Program-made: the position numbers and the translations under genes
Assembly: GCA_911728455.2 (NCBI GenBank)
Contig: OU452219.1
Coordinates: 6,260,320-6,324,319 of the forward strand
Length of the DNA stretch: 64,000 bases
Reading direction: 5' to 3'
Source of the DNA: Marthasterias glacialis
Lineage: Eukaryota; Echinodermata; Asteroidea; Forcipulatida; Asteriidae
The notes under the pieces: model-generated
The model's database searches: none
What the model was told of the DNA's origin: nothing
Seen by the model: only the letters and a program-made list of their open reading frames with translations
Shown here: one piece after another, positions 1 to 43,674 of the stretch
Position numbering within the stretch: position 1 is the stretch's first letter
Layout: the number at the start of each line of letters is the position of its first letter

Positions 1-1436
1 AAAAAAAAAGGCTTAGAAAAGGGCCCTACCGTTGTGAGCAAAACTGGGTCATTTTTGGGGGACAAGTGTACCCGATGTGCCCCATGTTTAAAGTCAATAA
101 CCCCACAGTACAATATTGGAGCATTTTCAGCAATCTCTAAAAGCTATGATTTTCAAATCTTTGGTTTTCAGAAAAAGTTGTGGGCTTACAAATTATTCAT
201 GATTTTCTCACTATTTAGTGTGGTTCACCCATTGGAGAGTTCAACCCTGGCTTGACCCTCCTAGATAGACAATCACCCCACAGTGAGGATATTATCAAAA
301 GTAACTTACTAAACAGTTAAATGGATTTGATGAAATTAGGCCAATACTGGGTTGTAGACATGGCAACTAAAGTTAAATGAAGTGGCCACCCGGAACGTTT
401 AGTTACTATCCTTCTAGTGCTTGTTTTTTTTTCCATTACAATTTCTTTATTATTTTCGTCTTTATTTATTTTTTATTTAAACCATCTTTATTGAGGGTGA
501 CCCATCCAGCAGAAGCTGATCATTTGGGACCCTCATTAAAAAAAGAAAAGAAATACATCAAGATCGTAATAGAAACAAAAACACAAACACAACAAAAAAA
601 TAAATTAGAGTCATCTTACAAAAATGAGATGCCACAACTCATTACATTAAAAATCCATGGAAAAGTTAAAAAGCGAAGAAAAAAGTAAAAATAGCAAAAG
701 AGGGGGAAAAAAGTAAAAGGACATGGAAAAAGACAATTATGGCAAGAAGACTCCTTGTAGTTTTTAGCTTAAGTGGACAGTAGCGTAACTAGGGCCCCCC
801 CCCTCCCCCGCCCAATTTGAAATCTGGACTTTTTAGATTAAAAACTACTAGAATAAAATGTTACATTTATGAGCTTTTATGTTGTAATTTCAATGATTTT
901 AAAACTATTTTTCTATAATTTACATGCAAAATGCATTTGTTTTACCTCAACACGTCAGAAGACCGCTGAAAAGAGGCTTGTTTAGTAAAAATACAAATGG
1001 AAACTACAGTTTTAATTGGCCAAAGTGCCCCCGTGAGAAATTTGGTGCCCCCCACCCTTGTGCCCCCCTAAAATTTTACCCTAGTTAGTGAAATTTCTTT
1101 TATAAACATAACTGTTCAGTCTTTGGTGTGTGCTGATACCACCTCCCCCTCTCTCTCCCCCTCACTCTATCTATCTCTCTCTCTCTCTCTGACTTATTTG
1201 AGTTGAGTCTGAGGGCATTATTTCAACGGTAGTACTGGACTGGATGGTGGGATTTGTTTTTAGTGATATATCACTAGTTATCACAAAGTACACTGTAGCC
1301 ATACATGCTGTAATGGATGATTAAGTAACTTACATTGTTTATGAAACAGTACTATTAAATATGTGCGAGTCATGAGGTTAGTTGAGCTTTGGGCCTTAGT
1401 AAAAATGTGTAATTCTGTTTCGTTCACAAGTGACAG
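1..1436. other. Gene-free left edge, AT-rich with a small MITE and CT-rich tract
   Basis: No coding exon is supported here. The stretch contains A/T-rich low-complexity DNA (around 420-720), a probable inverted-repeat element at 778-1090 and a CT-rich simple repeat around 1141-1191. Short open frames lack codon structure and splice context. Confidence 0.6.
778..1090. mobile_element. Probable hAT-like non-autonomous element (MITE)
   Basis: The left end reads CAGTAGCGTAACTAGGG and the right end is its approximate inverse, CCCTAGTTAGTG. The body has G/C runs near both ends (about 790-815 and 1025-1075) and no ORF. CAGTRGCGTA-type ends are common in hAT-derived MITEs, which is background knowledge. 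No clean 8-bp target duplication is visible, so the assignment to hAT is tentative. Confidence 0.35.
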
Positions 1437-1789
1437 CAATGTGCGAGGAATCTTCAAACAGGTCTCCAAAATATTTTGTCAAACAAGGTACTTACAAATC
1501 AAATGTAACCTCTGCACAATGCAGCACAATCAAGAAGTATTCCCATGACTTCATGTCCCTTATGTGTGAATTCCACAACGCACTGCAACCAAGCATTCAT
1601 CATGCTCAACTCGTGGAGAAATTGGTAAATCGTCTTCACAACTACACTCTAGAAAGTCCATGCAACTTTGTCAATCACCCTGCTGTCAGCGAGTTTAAAT
1701 TTCAAAGGGAGATGATCTCCAATCATCAACTACAGAGTGCACTAGTGTTCCTGCTAGGGTGTCACCTGTACATGGAACGCATTCAGTAG
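1437..1789 (+). CDS. Hypothetical terminal coding exon, unrecognised
   Basis: An open frame follows a plausible 3' splice site (TTCACAAGTGACAG ending at 1436) and runs to TAG at 1787-1789. It encodes about 115 residues with balanced codon use and no low-complexity bias. An AATAAA signal lies at 1853-1858, 64 bases after the stop, as expected for the 3' terminal exon of a plus-strand gene whose earlier exons lie left of the window. Visible segments include YFVKQGTYKSN and FVNHPAVSEFKFQREM. I do not recognise a family. It could also be a decayed transposon ORF. Confidence 0.35.
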
Positions 1790-4007
1790 CCTCTATCACA
1801 TTTGTCTTTTCACCATGCATGGAATACAACACATTATGAGGTTGATAGGTCAAATAAAGCTACAGTCATTTCAAGCTGAACTTTCTCAAAAACCTTTGTC
1901 CAGAATAATACTTCAAAGCTCACAACATAAACTTATTATAAAGATACATTTAAAACAAGCTTTTTAGTGACACAAATGCATACCTTTGCTGCATAAAAAC
2001 TTAATAATTTATAAAAACTCAAACACCCAGGTAAAAAAAGTATTATTTGGTACAGTAGCAACAGTAGTAGACCGATTCTCATCACACCAACAAGAGGTCT
2101 GACTATAATTTTGTCTTTTCTTGCATGACTTTGGTTCCATCGATTTGAATCAACAGTGATATCTGAATTGTTAGGCCTTGTGTGAATTGTCGGCCGTGGA
2201 TGTGGCTTGTTCGTCGCAGCATGTAGCAGTTGCCACAAAATATTCGAAAGAATTCAATAGAGCGCATGGCTTCACAAAAGAAAAAAGGCCCTTTAGCAAA
2301 AATTACCACTCAAAAATCATCATTTGCTGCTCAGTATCCTTGATCATTGTGCACAAAACATGTTCAGTGTCAATATTTTACTCTGCAAAAATGCTTCATG
2401 AAATAGTTCCCTGCTTTGTTTGAACTTTTCTCACAGATAAAGAATAAACAGTTCAAGCATGGAGGTAAAAATACAAGGAGACCCAACGAGAAGCTGATCA
2501 AAAGTCCCATGCCGCTGCCGTTATGTTACTGCCAATTTAAAAATACAGATTGCGTTATAATTTTACTGGCTATTAAAAAAAAAGGAGGAGTACTATGAAA
2601 TAACAAGCAAAATGGCTGCAGATATATAGCTGTAGTACTCTCTGGAATTAATTGCATGTATCTGTGCAGGTGCAGACAATAATTGTACATATCAAAAATG
2701 TTGGGAAAACTTTAGATGTAATTATTTTGCAGTATGGCACACAATAAGATAACAAAAGACACTTCAACAATTCCGCCTTTTAAATATCATGCTAAATATC
2801 ACAGTCACATAGTTTCATAGATTCATGTATGTTTAGCAAAACTCTCAACTCCAGTAATGAATAGTTTCGGTGTGGTAACCTGTCTCAAGGCATAGACTCT
2901 GCGCACAAAGGACTTTAAATCAGCAGTGATCACCTGATACTTCAACTGGATTTGTATGGCATTCCCCCAAATGCCAATGAGCTGAATGGGTTGTGGTCTT
3001 TCATGTATTGTTTGTTGTGCAACAAAAAGTACTGGTGTTGGATGACAAAACAAATGCTGTAAATCTAAACGGCTTGTGTTGATTGACTACTTGGGAATGT
3101 GCACCCTTTGCTGACACAGCTACCTTATCTGTCATTTTGGGGGGCTGTAAGTACATCAAATGGTTTCCCATGCGTGGTGCGTTGGTTGAAATGTATGCAA
3201 ACATATACAAACCATTGCAATTTGACTCCATCATGATGTCACAGAAGGTGATGAATTCCTATCTCAGGGAGATGACGTTGTCCTCTTGTCTTATTTACGA
3301 ACCATCAAGTTCCCATCGATAAGCTCTCGGAGATATGCTATGCACCCAAGCTTACCTTGCTGTCAAGGAAAAACAAAGTACGGAAACTTTGTAGTTTTAA
3401 CGAGCCAAGATAAATAAAAACCTTGGAATTCAAACTAAAAGTGAAACAAAAGCTAAGCTGAGTAAAAAAAGGGGGAATATTGCGGTTGCAAACTGCTTTC
3501 TGACCAAAAGGACCCCAGATGAATGCCCTTCCCCCAAAAAAAGTCATTGTGGTCGATGCATTTTGATCCAGCAGAGTCTTTCTTAAAGGCTAAATCAAAA
3601 GTCAGGCTGATTATAAATTAGGCCAGAGATAAGCAATTTACCTGTAGATCTGTCAAATAATATTATGTAAAATATAAGAGTGGAAATTTAAAGGAAAAAA
3701 ATGAAAATGAAGAACTTCTACAATAAATCAGATTACAAAACACTGAAGGAAAATTAAACTTTACTTTCTACTTTCTGTATTCATTCTAAACAACATTATG
3801 CCAGTACCTATCAAACAACATTATTCTGCAATAAATTAGTAGTATGAAATTTATTCGTTTCACTTCTTAAAGGAAACCAATGATATTCAGATATAAGAAA
3901 AATAATAACAAAAAATAATAATTGTTATTGGCAAACCAACTGCTTTATTAGAAAAACAATGCTGAGTATGTCGAATATTTCTATGATCTAAATTTGTTTC
4001 ATTATAC
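1790..4007. other. No supported gene; presumed downstream flank or last intron of the phospholipase gene
   Basis: Open frames at 2825-2937 (minus) and 3083-3322 (plus) have some coding appearance but no family match, so they are not called. The 2937-2825 frame follows a CAG and ends at a TGA. It does not resemble the glycine-rich C-terminus expected after exon 11 of the patatin gene. The segment near 3560-3600 shares the phrase CAGAGTCTTTCT with copies at 7760 and 39825, so it is repeat-derived. Confidence 0.5.
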
Positions 4008-35920
<31,913 letters not shown>

Positions 35921-37316
35921 GATTGTGTTATTTGTTCAGTTTTTGAACAAATTTGCACTTGTAGTAGTTTATCACAAAACCACTCAGCATTGAACTGCGT
36001 AAACTAAATCTAGCACGTTCCGCGGCAGTGGGCGTGCTACTCTGGTTCTACGTGTACGTGTGTCTGTACACACTACAGTGACCTGTATTATAGGTAACTT
36101 CTTGTACATCGATCAGACTATAATACTTATAGTACTCTACCCAGTCAACTCTTGCCCAGGAAGATCTGTTAAGTCTTCGCATTATTACAAAAGACCCCTG
36201 CCCCAACCCTTGTCTTCTCTCTCTTCATTGTGGCTTCAGCAAATAACTCTTTTGATACAACAATACATCAGTGCAGATTAGTGCAGACAACGACCCGGTT
36301 GCTACCATGATAATAGGCCCAACGAAATAATTATTTGCTTGCTGGCGCCCAGGCGTATTTCACGTTCAAACAATAGAGCTCCACAGTAACTTGCCCCTTG
36401 TCCTCTACAACAAGGTTAGTCGTAACAAGGGCCAAGTGCCTCTTTCAAGGAAAACTGAATGTGCAGGGTAATAACATCCTGAAGTCAAGAAGAATTCTGA
36501 TGGATGACGTCATGCCTGACCTACTTGAGCTAAAGGCCTTGTTGGTTAACGTTACAGTCATTCTTTTCAGATAAGAATAACATTTCAATTCATCTGAAAA
36601 CTGACAGTACCGAAATAGACCGTTCCGGCCTGTCCATCAAACTGTGCGCATTGACCAATTGGATCACGCCTTTTGATCATGTGACCTCGGTCAAACTCGG
36701 TCACACATTCAGCATAAACGCACACACCATCACAAACGTAGACTTATGGGGTATCCTTTTGTTAGTTCTATTATCCCTTTTCTAAAGAATCCCCTTGTGG
36801 GGTCGAATTGTTCCTATTGAATTTACCTTGTGGGGTCCATTGTTCTATTGTTCTCAGGACCCCACAAGTGCACGTTTACAAACCCACTTAAACTAAGGTG
36901 TGTGAGCCGGGCTTGTTGCCGAAGAACTTAGGAAATAACAGTGTGCATGTGAGGACCCAGTCTTCACTGCGTGGTACTGGTAATGACCGGGTTGGTGGCT
37001 GGCCGCTGGTAATGGACCGAGCTGGAACTAACAACAGCCAGCCACCAACCAAGGTCACTGTTATTGCCATTAACTTATACATTATTTTAATGAAAAAAGA
37101 CGGTAAAAATCATCAGAATAAATGTGATTTTTCTCCGATATATTCTATTCATGTTAAAAGGCCATTGTTTCTTAAAGTGTGGAAAATAATAATTTACAGT
37201 CAGGTAAAAAATTGTCTTTCTTCTCCAACATTTATGTGTGTGCGTGTTTTTAAGCAGCTGCAAAATGTAATCAGAAACAAAATAATGGTGGTGATGTAGA
37301 GGCTGACAGGACTATA

Positions 37317-37446
37317 AGGCCGTGTCCGAATCAAGCGACGTCGGCTACGGCTATGGCCGCTGGCTGCAACGACAACGTTGAAGAATAGGAATCCTCGGCG
37401 TTCCGGCCGTAGCCACTGCCGAAGCCATTCATTCGGACACGGCCTA
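37317..37446. mobile_element. Small MITE with AAGGCCGTGTCCGAAT ends
   Basis: 130 bases bounded by AAGGCCGTGTCCGAAT and ATTCGGACACGGCCTAA. The internal GGCTACGGCTATGGCCGCTG is partly palindromic with CCGGCCGTAGCC. Its ends and CGGCTACGGCTxxGG motif recur at 38640-38774. Confidence 0.8.
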
Positions 37447-37453
37447 ACATAGT

Positions 37454-37517
37454 TGCGATAATCGTAACCCTCCATCCTCCCGACGGTCGAAGAGGATGGA
37501 GGGTTACGATTATCGCA
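37454..37517. repeat. Perfect hairpin, 26-bp arms
   Basis: The arm 37454-37479 (TGCGATAATCGTAACCCTCC plus ATCCTC) is exactly inverted at 37492-37517, around a 12-base loop. It lies 8 bases from the end of the neighbouring MITE. Confidence 0.95.
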
Positions 37518-37829
37518 GCTAGGCCTAACACTGCGTGGGACTATAAAGGAGGGCCCTTTTCAAAACCTCGGCTTCGCTCATGGGCTCAGTTTTAGGCTCC
37601 GTCGGATATTTTGAAAACGTGCGCTTTCGGCACGGGGCTTTAAACAGGCGGACAAAGCCTAAACCGGAGCCCAAGTTGGACCCAAGTTTCGAAAAGTCGG
37701 AGTTGTTTTTCTCTACATCGTTTTCGTTCAAGTCATGAAGAGAACGATGTAGGGACCGGGAACCAGTCTATCTCTGCGTGAGAGACCAATACGGCGCCCT
37801 CTTGTGGCTTGTGGAATTTCCAAAACCCG

Positions 37830-38774
37830 AGGCCGTGTCCGAGCAGACCGATTGCGCGACCCGCGTCACGTACGTGACCCCTTCTGGGTATAAAATGTAA
37901 ACACACACGTAATCCTCCATAGGAAAGGGTGGTACGGTACACGATGATTAGTGCATTTAGTTTATTCGATCGAGGCTTTTCTTGCTCGAAATCTGTGAAA
38001 GATATTCCAGAGTTTGTACCAAAGACCTTCAAGTGGCTGAATAAAGCCAGTAAGGACAGTTCCAGCAAGTCTTGAAAATTGTAAAAGTACCGTATAAATG
38101 TGCACGATGTGTACAGCGCACGACGGAACGTAAGGCCAGACGACCGCGATCACCACACACTTTTCAACACAAAAATTTCAAAATTTTGAAGCTGAAATTC
38201 TCCTAAGAAATTACTTTCCAAAACTGTGTGATTCCTTTGCCTATTTGAAATTCTGCAAGGCAAGGTATTAATGTGCTCACTTTTCCAACGTTGTTTATCC
38301 TTTTTTACAGTGATTTAGGCCAACATTACAAACAAAATAAGAGACGGGTGGCTACATAATAGCCGTCCGACGCCGGTAGTGCATGGCTAAAAAAAACTCT
38401 TTTTAGAAGAATTCTGTTAAATTATGAAACAGAGATGTGATTTAAATTAGGGCCACAACAAATTACTGTAAATACTAGGGGCTGATTAACTAATTCATCG
38501 CTTAACGAAAGTAAAATCGACTGTTTTTGTACTCACTCTGTGTCACGGCCTATGTTTTTACACGTATTTTTTCATCAGCTGTATGACGTCATACCCAATA
38601 GGAGGTCACTTGACCGCATGTAAACATTGTCGCGCAATCGGTCTATTGGCGGCTATTGATACGGCTACGGCTGGATCACCGCGCCACGTCAACATTCGTT
38701 AGGATATAGGAAGTCCTTGGCAACAGCTGCAGCCGTAGCCGTAGCCGTAGCCTCCAATTCGGACGCGGCCTTAT
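37830..38774. mobile_element. Larger relative of the GGCCGTGTCCGA MITE
   Basis: The left end GAGGCCGTGTCCGAGCAG and right end ATTCGGACGCGGCCTTA are inverted. Further in, AGACCGATTGCGCGAC (left) matches GTCGCGCAATCGGTCT (right), with continuing inverted similarity around TTCTGGGTAT / CCAATAGGAGG. The region contains no recognisable transposase. Confidence 0.5.
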
Positions 38775-39494
38775 ATTTGGGGGAAGGTGTGGTAGCTAAA
38801 CAGAGGCAAATTGCGTTTTAACCGTGATCTCAAATTTGAAATCAAGTCTACAGACAACATGGCGAAATCTCAGCCTCATGGATCCGTTCCCCCGTCAGAG
38901 AAACATCATTCGATCTTTCAGATCGGTTGTACACTTTTGGCTTATGTTGGAGGGGAGGGAGTGGCATATTAATATCAGACGTCTCATATAAAGAAGAACC
39001 CAGCAATTAAAAATGTATGTTGCCTAATCTATGTTTTACTATTGCAGCACTTTTGCATTAATGTTTTGCTCAATAACTTATTTCGTCACCATTTTCATGA
39101 ATGACGAATCATGATTTCCCATCCACTTAACTCACTGAAACTCACAGCGCCGGTACGAGTGCCAAACACACTTGGTCTGACTTCCGCGTTTTCGAAGTGA
39201 CGAATCTCAATATGCATTGGTTTGTAGCGCTCTGCGTGCGAGTCGTGTTTTTTCGTTTTCACAAAGTGACGAATATGTTTAGGAATTAATAAGTCATCAA
39301 AACAGCTACTAGATTGAAAACATATTGACAGTTCTGTATGAATAAAGAAGTCAGCTTTATTATGGTAGGAAAATTTAAAAGAAAAAATAGTGAGCAGTCT
39401 CCAAAACAGCAGTTTAAAAAAAAGTTTAACGTCAAACGCCATTTTCTCTGAACATGGAATTTTGGCTGTGGTGGTGCAGGTTTGTCACTCCATG

Positions 39495-39751
39495 AAAACC
39501 AAAGATGATAGAGCGCCGAAGGGGCAAGATGGGGAACTGGACCTTTATCTATTGTTGGGAAGTGAAATACGCAAGGGTGCCATTTGGGCAAGTGAATCCT
39601 TTGTTTCTCATTGATAGCAATGGTCATTGTCTGCATAGATCTGCACGTATCTATTGTTGTATCAATAGACTCAATGGCGTCCAGTGAAATTTCACATTCC
39701 AGCCATAGTTCCCCATCTTGCGCCTTCGGCGCTCTATTATCTTTGGTGAAA
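39495..39751. repeat. Long inverted repeat with AGCGCCGAAGG arms
   Basis: ACCAAAGATGATAGAGCGCC followed by GGGCAAGATGGGGAACT at the left is inverted at the right as AGTTCCCCATCTTGCGCC plus TTCGGCGCTCTATTATCTTT. Arms are more than 50 bases with few mismatches. No ORF is supported. Confidence 0.8.
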
Positions 39752-40481
39752 ACGGCGACGATCTGTTCAAAAAAAAAAATGTTAATGCAAAAAAATGTTA
39801 ATGGCCTCACGTTTCGACCCTAGCAGAGTCTTTCTCAAAGGCTGAATGACAACACAACACACACATAGGCCTATACTGGAGTAACAGAAGCAGTCAAGTG
39901 GAAATAAGTGAAAAGAGAGGCCGAAAGAGGGTTGGGAAAGAGTTCAAACTGGTTTTCTTGCATTGTAGCATTTTTCATTAAGTTTTTGCCACATATTAAG
40001 CAGCCAAATTTATTAGCAAACGTCTGAGCGCATGGGACGTACGACCGTGTTTTTCGTTTCTTATTAATTTATGGGCAATCAATTTCAAAGTTTGTTCATT
40101 CAAATCAAAATGAATTAACTTGATGTATTTTTCTCTGTTTGCTTTTAACAATTTATAAAGTGTCAAACTAATTGTGTTATGTCACAAAATAATGAAGTCA
40201 TTAGGTTATACTTATAGTTTTTTTTTCACTGGGTTTTCACTAACTTGTTTAAAAGTTTGAACACACAAACATGTATAAATCTATGAGGGACATTTATATG
40301 ATCGGGTGCAGGGGGTAATTTCTTAAATTTTTCCCACGGGCCGCAATTTTATAATTGTCTGACAACTTTGAAAGAAAGGTGGGCATCTATGGGCTTAAGT
40401 CGTCAGATTATGATTTACGCCAAGACAATCCTTTTATAGGAATACGGGAAATCGGACAGGCGAGAGCAAAAGATGTTTACA

Positions 40482-40846
40482 ACCCCAGCTCAACATTTGG
40501 TAAGAAGAAAAACATAAATGTTCACAGATTTACATATACCTTACATGGTATAAAGATAATGATGGCAGGAAACCTTCCTTGAACTATTTATGACTGAAGT
40601 GTTATCGTTTTAAAATGATAAATGAAATAAGACCCAAAATAAGTTTTCGTCACAGTGAGACGAAAACTCTGCCTATAGGAATGCGAACAAAAATGCTGAA
40701 TGCATTTTTACTGTTTTCTTGCAAATGAAACAACGAAATGAGCTGACATTTTCACAGGTTGGTTTTATTTCATATTATTATCCCAATTTGTGCAAAGAAT
40801 GTAAGCATTTACAGACACTTTACCAATGTTGAGCTGGGGCTTGAAA
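40482..40846. mobile_element. CCCCAGCTCAAC-family MITE, copy 2
   Basis: Ends ACCCCAGCTCAACATTTGG and CCAATGTTGAGCTGGGGCT are inverted. The internal hairpin is AGTTTTCGTCACAGTGAGAC/GAAAACT. It is homologous along its length to 25213-25580. Confidence 0.8.
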
Positions 40847-41574
40847 CAAAAGTTGAAATATGTTTATGGAAATGAATGCCCGATCGACCCCTATGCAGCC
40901 GATTCACACAAAATTGAATGAACATTGTGATTTAATTACTTTCTATAATTACTTTTAATTTGAATGAATCTTAAAACATAGAATGCTCGGATAGTGACAT
41001 TGAATGTTTCTTTTTGATTGATGATTGACAAACGTGCGTGATCTTTTAATTTCAATCTAAAACTGAATGACCCGGGCGTTAAATTGACTGAAAAGTTTGT
41101 TAAATTGGCCTTTGTTTAAAAAAAATGAATATAATAAAATATTAAAAACTACTCGGCATATTTTGTTGACACACTTTTTGTAAGATGTATTCATCAAAGG
41201 CGCCGGCCATGAAAAACTGAATAAAAAAAATGGAAAAAATATATATGCCGGAGTTAACTGCTTTTGTTATTTTCTGGTTCACGCTCCAGCTTCTAGATGG
41301 AGCCGCTTATTATCTTGAGCATGCATGGCTGCACTACGACGGCGTAAAGGCAAATTTTGTCGCATTATTATTGCGTTCAACACTGTAATAAAATATAAAT
41401 TAGACTGTGAAAGGCCGATTAAAAATTCAAAGAACCATTTTGTACCGTCACCAAGGCCAATCTTACAGCTGAACTGGCTCTCTGTAAAACAAGTCTGACC
41501 GTAATAAGGGTATATTAACGTTAAATTGTCTTTATGCTAATCATAACTACTTGCAGCTTAGAAGCTGAATTGCT

Positions 41575-41760
41575 AAGGACACGGCTACACCGTGTTCGAG
41601 CTACAGACATACAAGGGGTACCGTTAGGGCCTTGAGAAAGAAAACCTCATGGTATATAGGAGAGAACCAACGCACAACTCTTCTCATATTACGCCGAGAG
41701 TCGAACCAGGGCCACAGTGGTAAGAGGCGAGTGCTCTACGCACTGGCCACCCTTGCCACC
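41575..41760 (-). mobile_element. tRNA-derived SINE
   Basis: The minus strand reads TGGCCAGTGCGTAGAGCACT (A-box region), then CTCGCCTC, then GGTTCGACTCTCGGCG (B box). A SINE body follows with GCGTTGGTTCTCTCCTATAT and ACCATGAGGTTTTC. This is an RNA polymerase III promoter layout. It is not a functional tRNA, since no cloverleaf with an intact acceptor or CCA context is present. Confidence 0.75.
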
Positions 41761-42819
41761 CATTGGTAAACAAAAATTGATAATTTTTTATTAATTCAAA
41801 CCTTTCTCTGCAGTTAGTAGTTTGGCGGAGCGTGTTGCTTTTTAATAGATAATAGAAAACTTTGGCTACTGTGCCTAATAAATCAAAGTAACCAAGTAAA
41901 AATTACTAAGAGTGACTATTTATTATTATTAGACTGTTTTAGAAATGTACTATTTGAAGGGAGTCTTGTTACTGTGATGTACTTATTACATGCTTCTGCC
42001 AAACCAGCACACCACAGCAACAAGAAGATCCCACGTAAGAATTAGTTTCGAGAAATAAACACGAATACACCGCACTGTTCGTCCGCCGTCATCAAAACTA
42101 GAAGTGGAACTGGTGACTATTGAACGTGCAACCAAAGATACTACCAACCAAGATAGGACACTCTATATTCAGAAACATGGAACGCAAAATGGGTGCGCCT
42201 GCTGTCGTTTGGTAGGTAAAACCAAAGATCGTTTGCGCAATATGTAGGGCCTACTAAATGGAAAAACTTAGGCCAAACGATCCCACCAACTAAAAAAGGT
42301 AAAGGCAGATCGAAAGTTTGGTGTTCGGCAATAAATTGTGCCAATAATCCTAGCAAAAATTGACACATGGCGCCATCGCGCGGTTGGTAGGTAAAAAGGC
42401 ATTACATCTGCTACCGTGCAAAACGGCACAAGTGTCCTATCTTGTGTATCTTTGGTGGAACTTTACAAAATGCACCTGGCGTTATGTAATACAAGTTGTG
42501 TGAGCGCCGCCTGGGCTAATTTAAATTGAACAAAAAGAACACCGTACCGGGCTACTACTACAGTAGCCTACTGATAATTTTGTTTGTATCAACTTTTTAT
42601 ATTTAACTGTTCCAAAATGAAACTAGATATTTAGAGTTTGTCCAACCACAAACTCTATAGGTGTTCGGACTCTGGAAGTTAATTGATGAGTTGGAAATTA
42701 ATGAAGATGTAAAAACTTCAGTTTGGTTTTAAAAAAAATCCAGTTGAGGTCTTTTTAGGGGTTGGGACTCAAACTATTTCATTCAAACGAGATATACAGA
42801 AAGTTTATTTGTGTTGGCG

Positions 42820-43197
42820 GCACATCTAATATGATAGCTCACTGGATAATTTTGTTATCTTCTTTTCAGTGTTTAGCCGGATGGCATGGTCAATGTGGGG
42901 TCATGTTGATACAATTTTAGTTCGCTGTTCCAAAAACTTTAAGGGCGTCGTCGTTTTTAGGAAGTGATAAATGTGTTAAAACATCAATAAAAAAAATTGC
43001 AATTGTTTTTTTTTTTTTTAATTGTTAAGCACATCTGATATGTGATAGCTCCCTGGATTATTTTGCTGTCTTCATTTCTGTGTTTAGCCGGATGGCATAG
43101 TCAATGTGGGGTCATGTTGATATTATTTTAGTTCGCTGTTCCAAGAACTTTAAGGGCGTCGTCGTTTTTAGGAAGTGGTAAATGTGTTAAAACATCA
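42820..43197. repeat. Tandem duplication of about 167-169 bases
   Basis: 42820-42986 and 43029-43197 are near copies (GCACATCTAATATG; TTTAGCCGGATGGCATGGTC; GGGCGTCGTCGTTTTTAGGA). They are separated by 42 bases of T-rich spacer. Confidence 0.9.
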
Positions 43198-43674
43198 GAG
43201 TCAGAAAACGCAGAGTCCATTAGCAACTCATACACTGAAACCATGTCCAAAGCTTGTTTTATACTGACCAAAGAACTAAAAATGATGGCCTTTTAACAAT
43301 TATTGTTTCCTTCAACATCCAGTTTGAACCGCAAGACAAGGTCAAATTGCGGTCATTTATGTGAGACATTTAAACAGTTTCCAAAGACCTTTGCAGTTCA
43401 GGAGTTCTGATTTAACTAATAAACTTTGAATTATTGTAACTCAACATCTGATGACGTCATCTTGACGTCATTGTTTTATGTCCCGTCTTCATATTGAGGT
43501 TCAAGTATATGCACAGTTCCAAGGTTCAGTTTAATTTTAATCTTGAGTTATATTTTTGGAGAAGAGTTTTGATGGATGAAACATTTAAAGTAACAATGGT
43601 CTCTTTGGGACACCGTATAACACATGGTTTTGACTTTGTTTGATATATTGAAAGTGAAATCAAATAAAACCTTT

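Noticed and set aside
2825..2937. Candidate last exon of the phospholipase (VITADLKSFVRRVYALRQ, ending at TGA)
   Set aside because: Phase fits, but the residues do not resemble the glycine-containing C-terminus expected after exon 11, and no poly-A signal follows closely.
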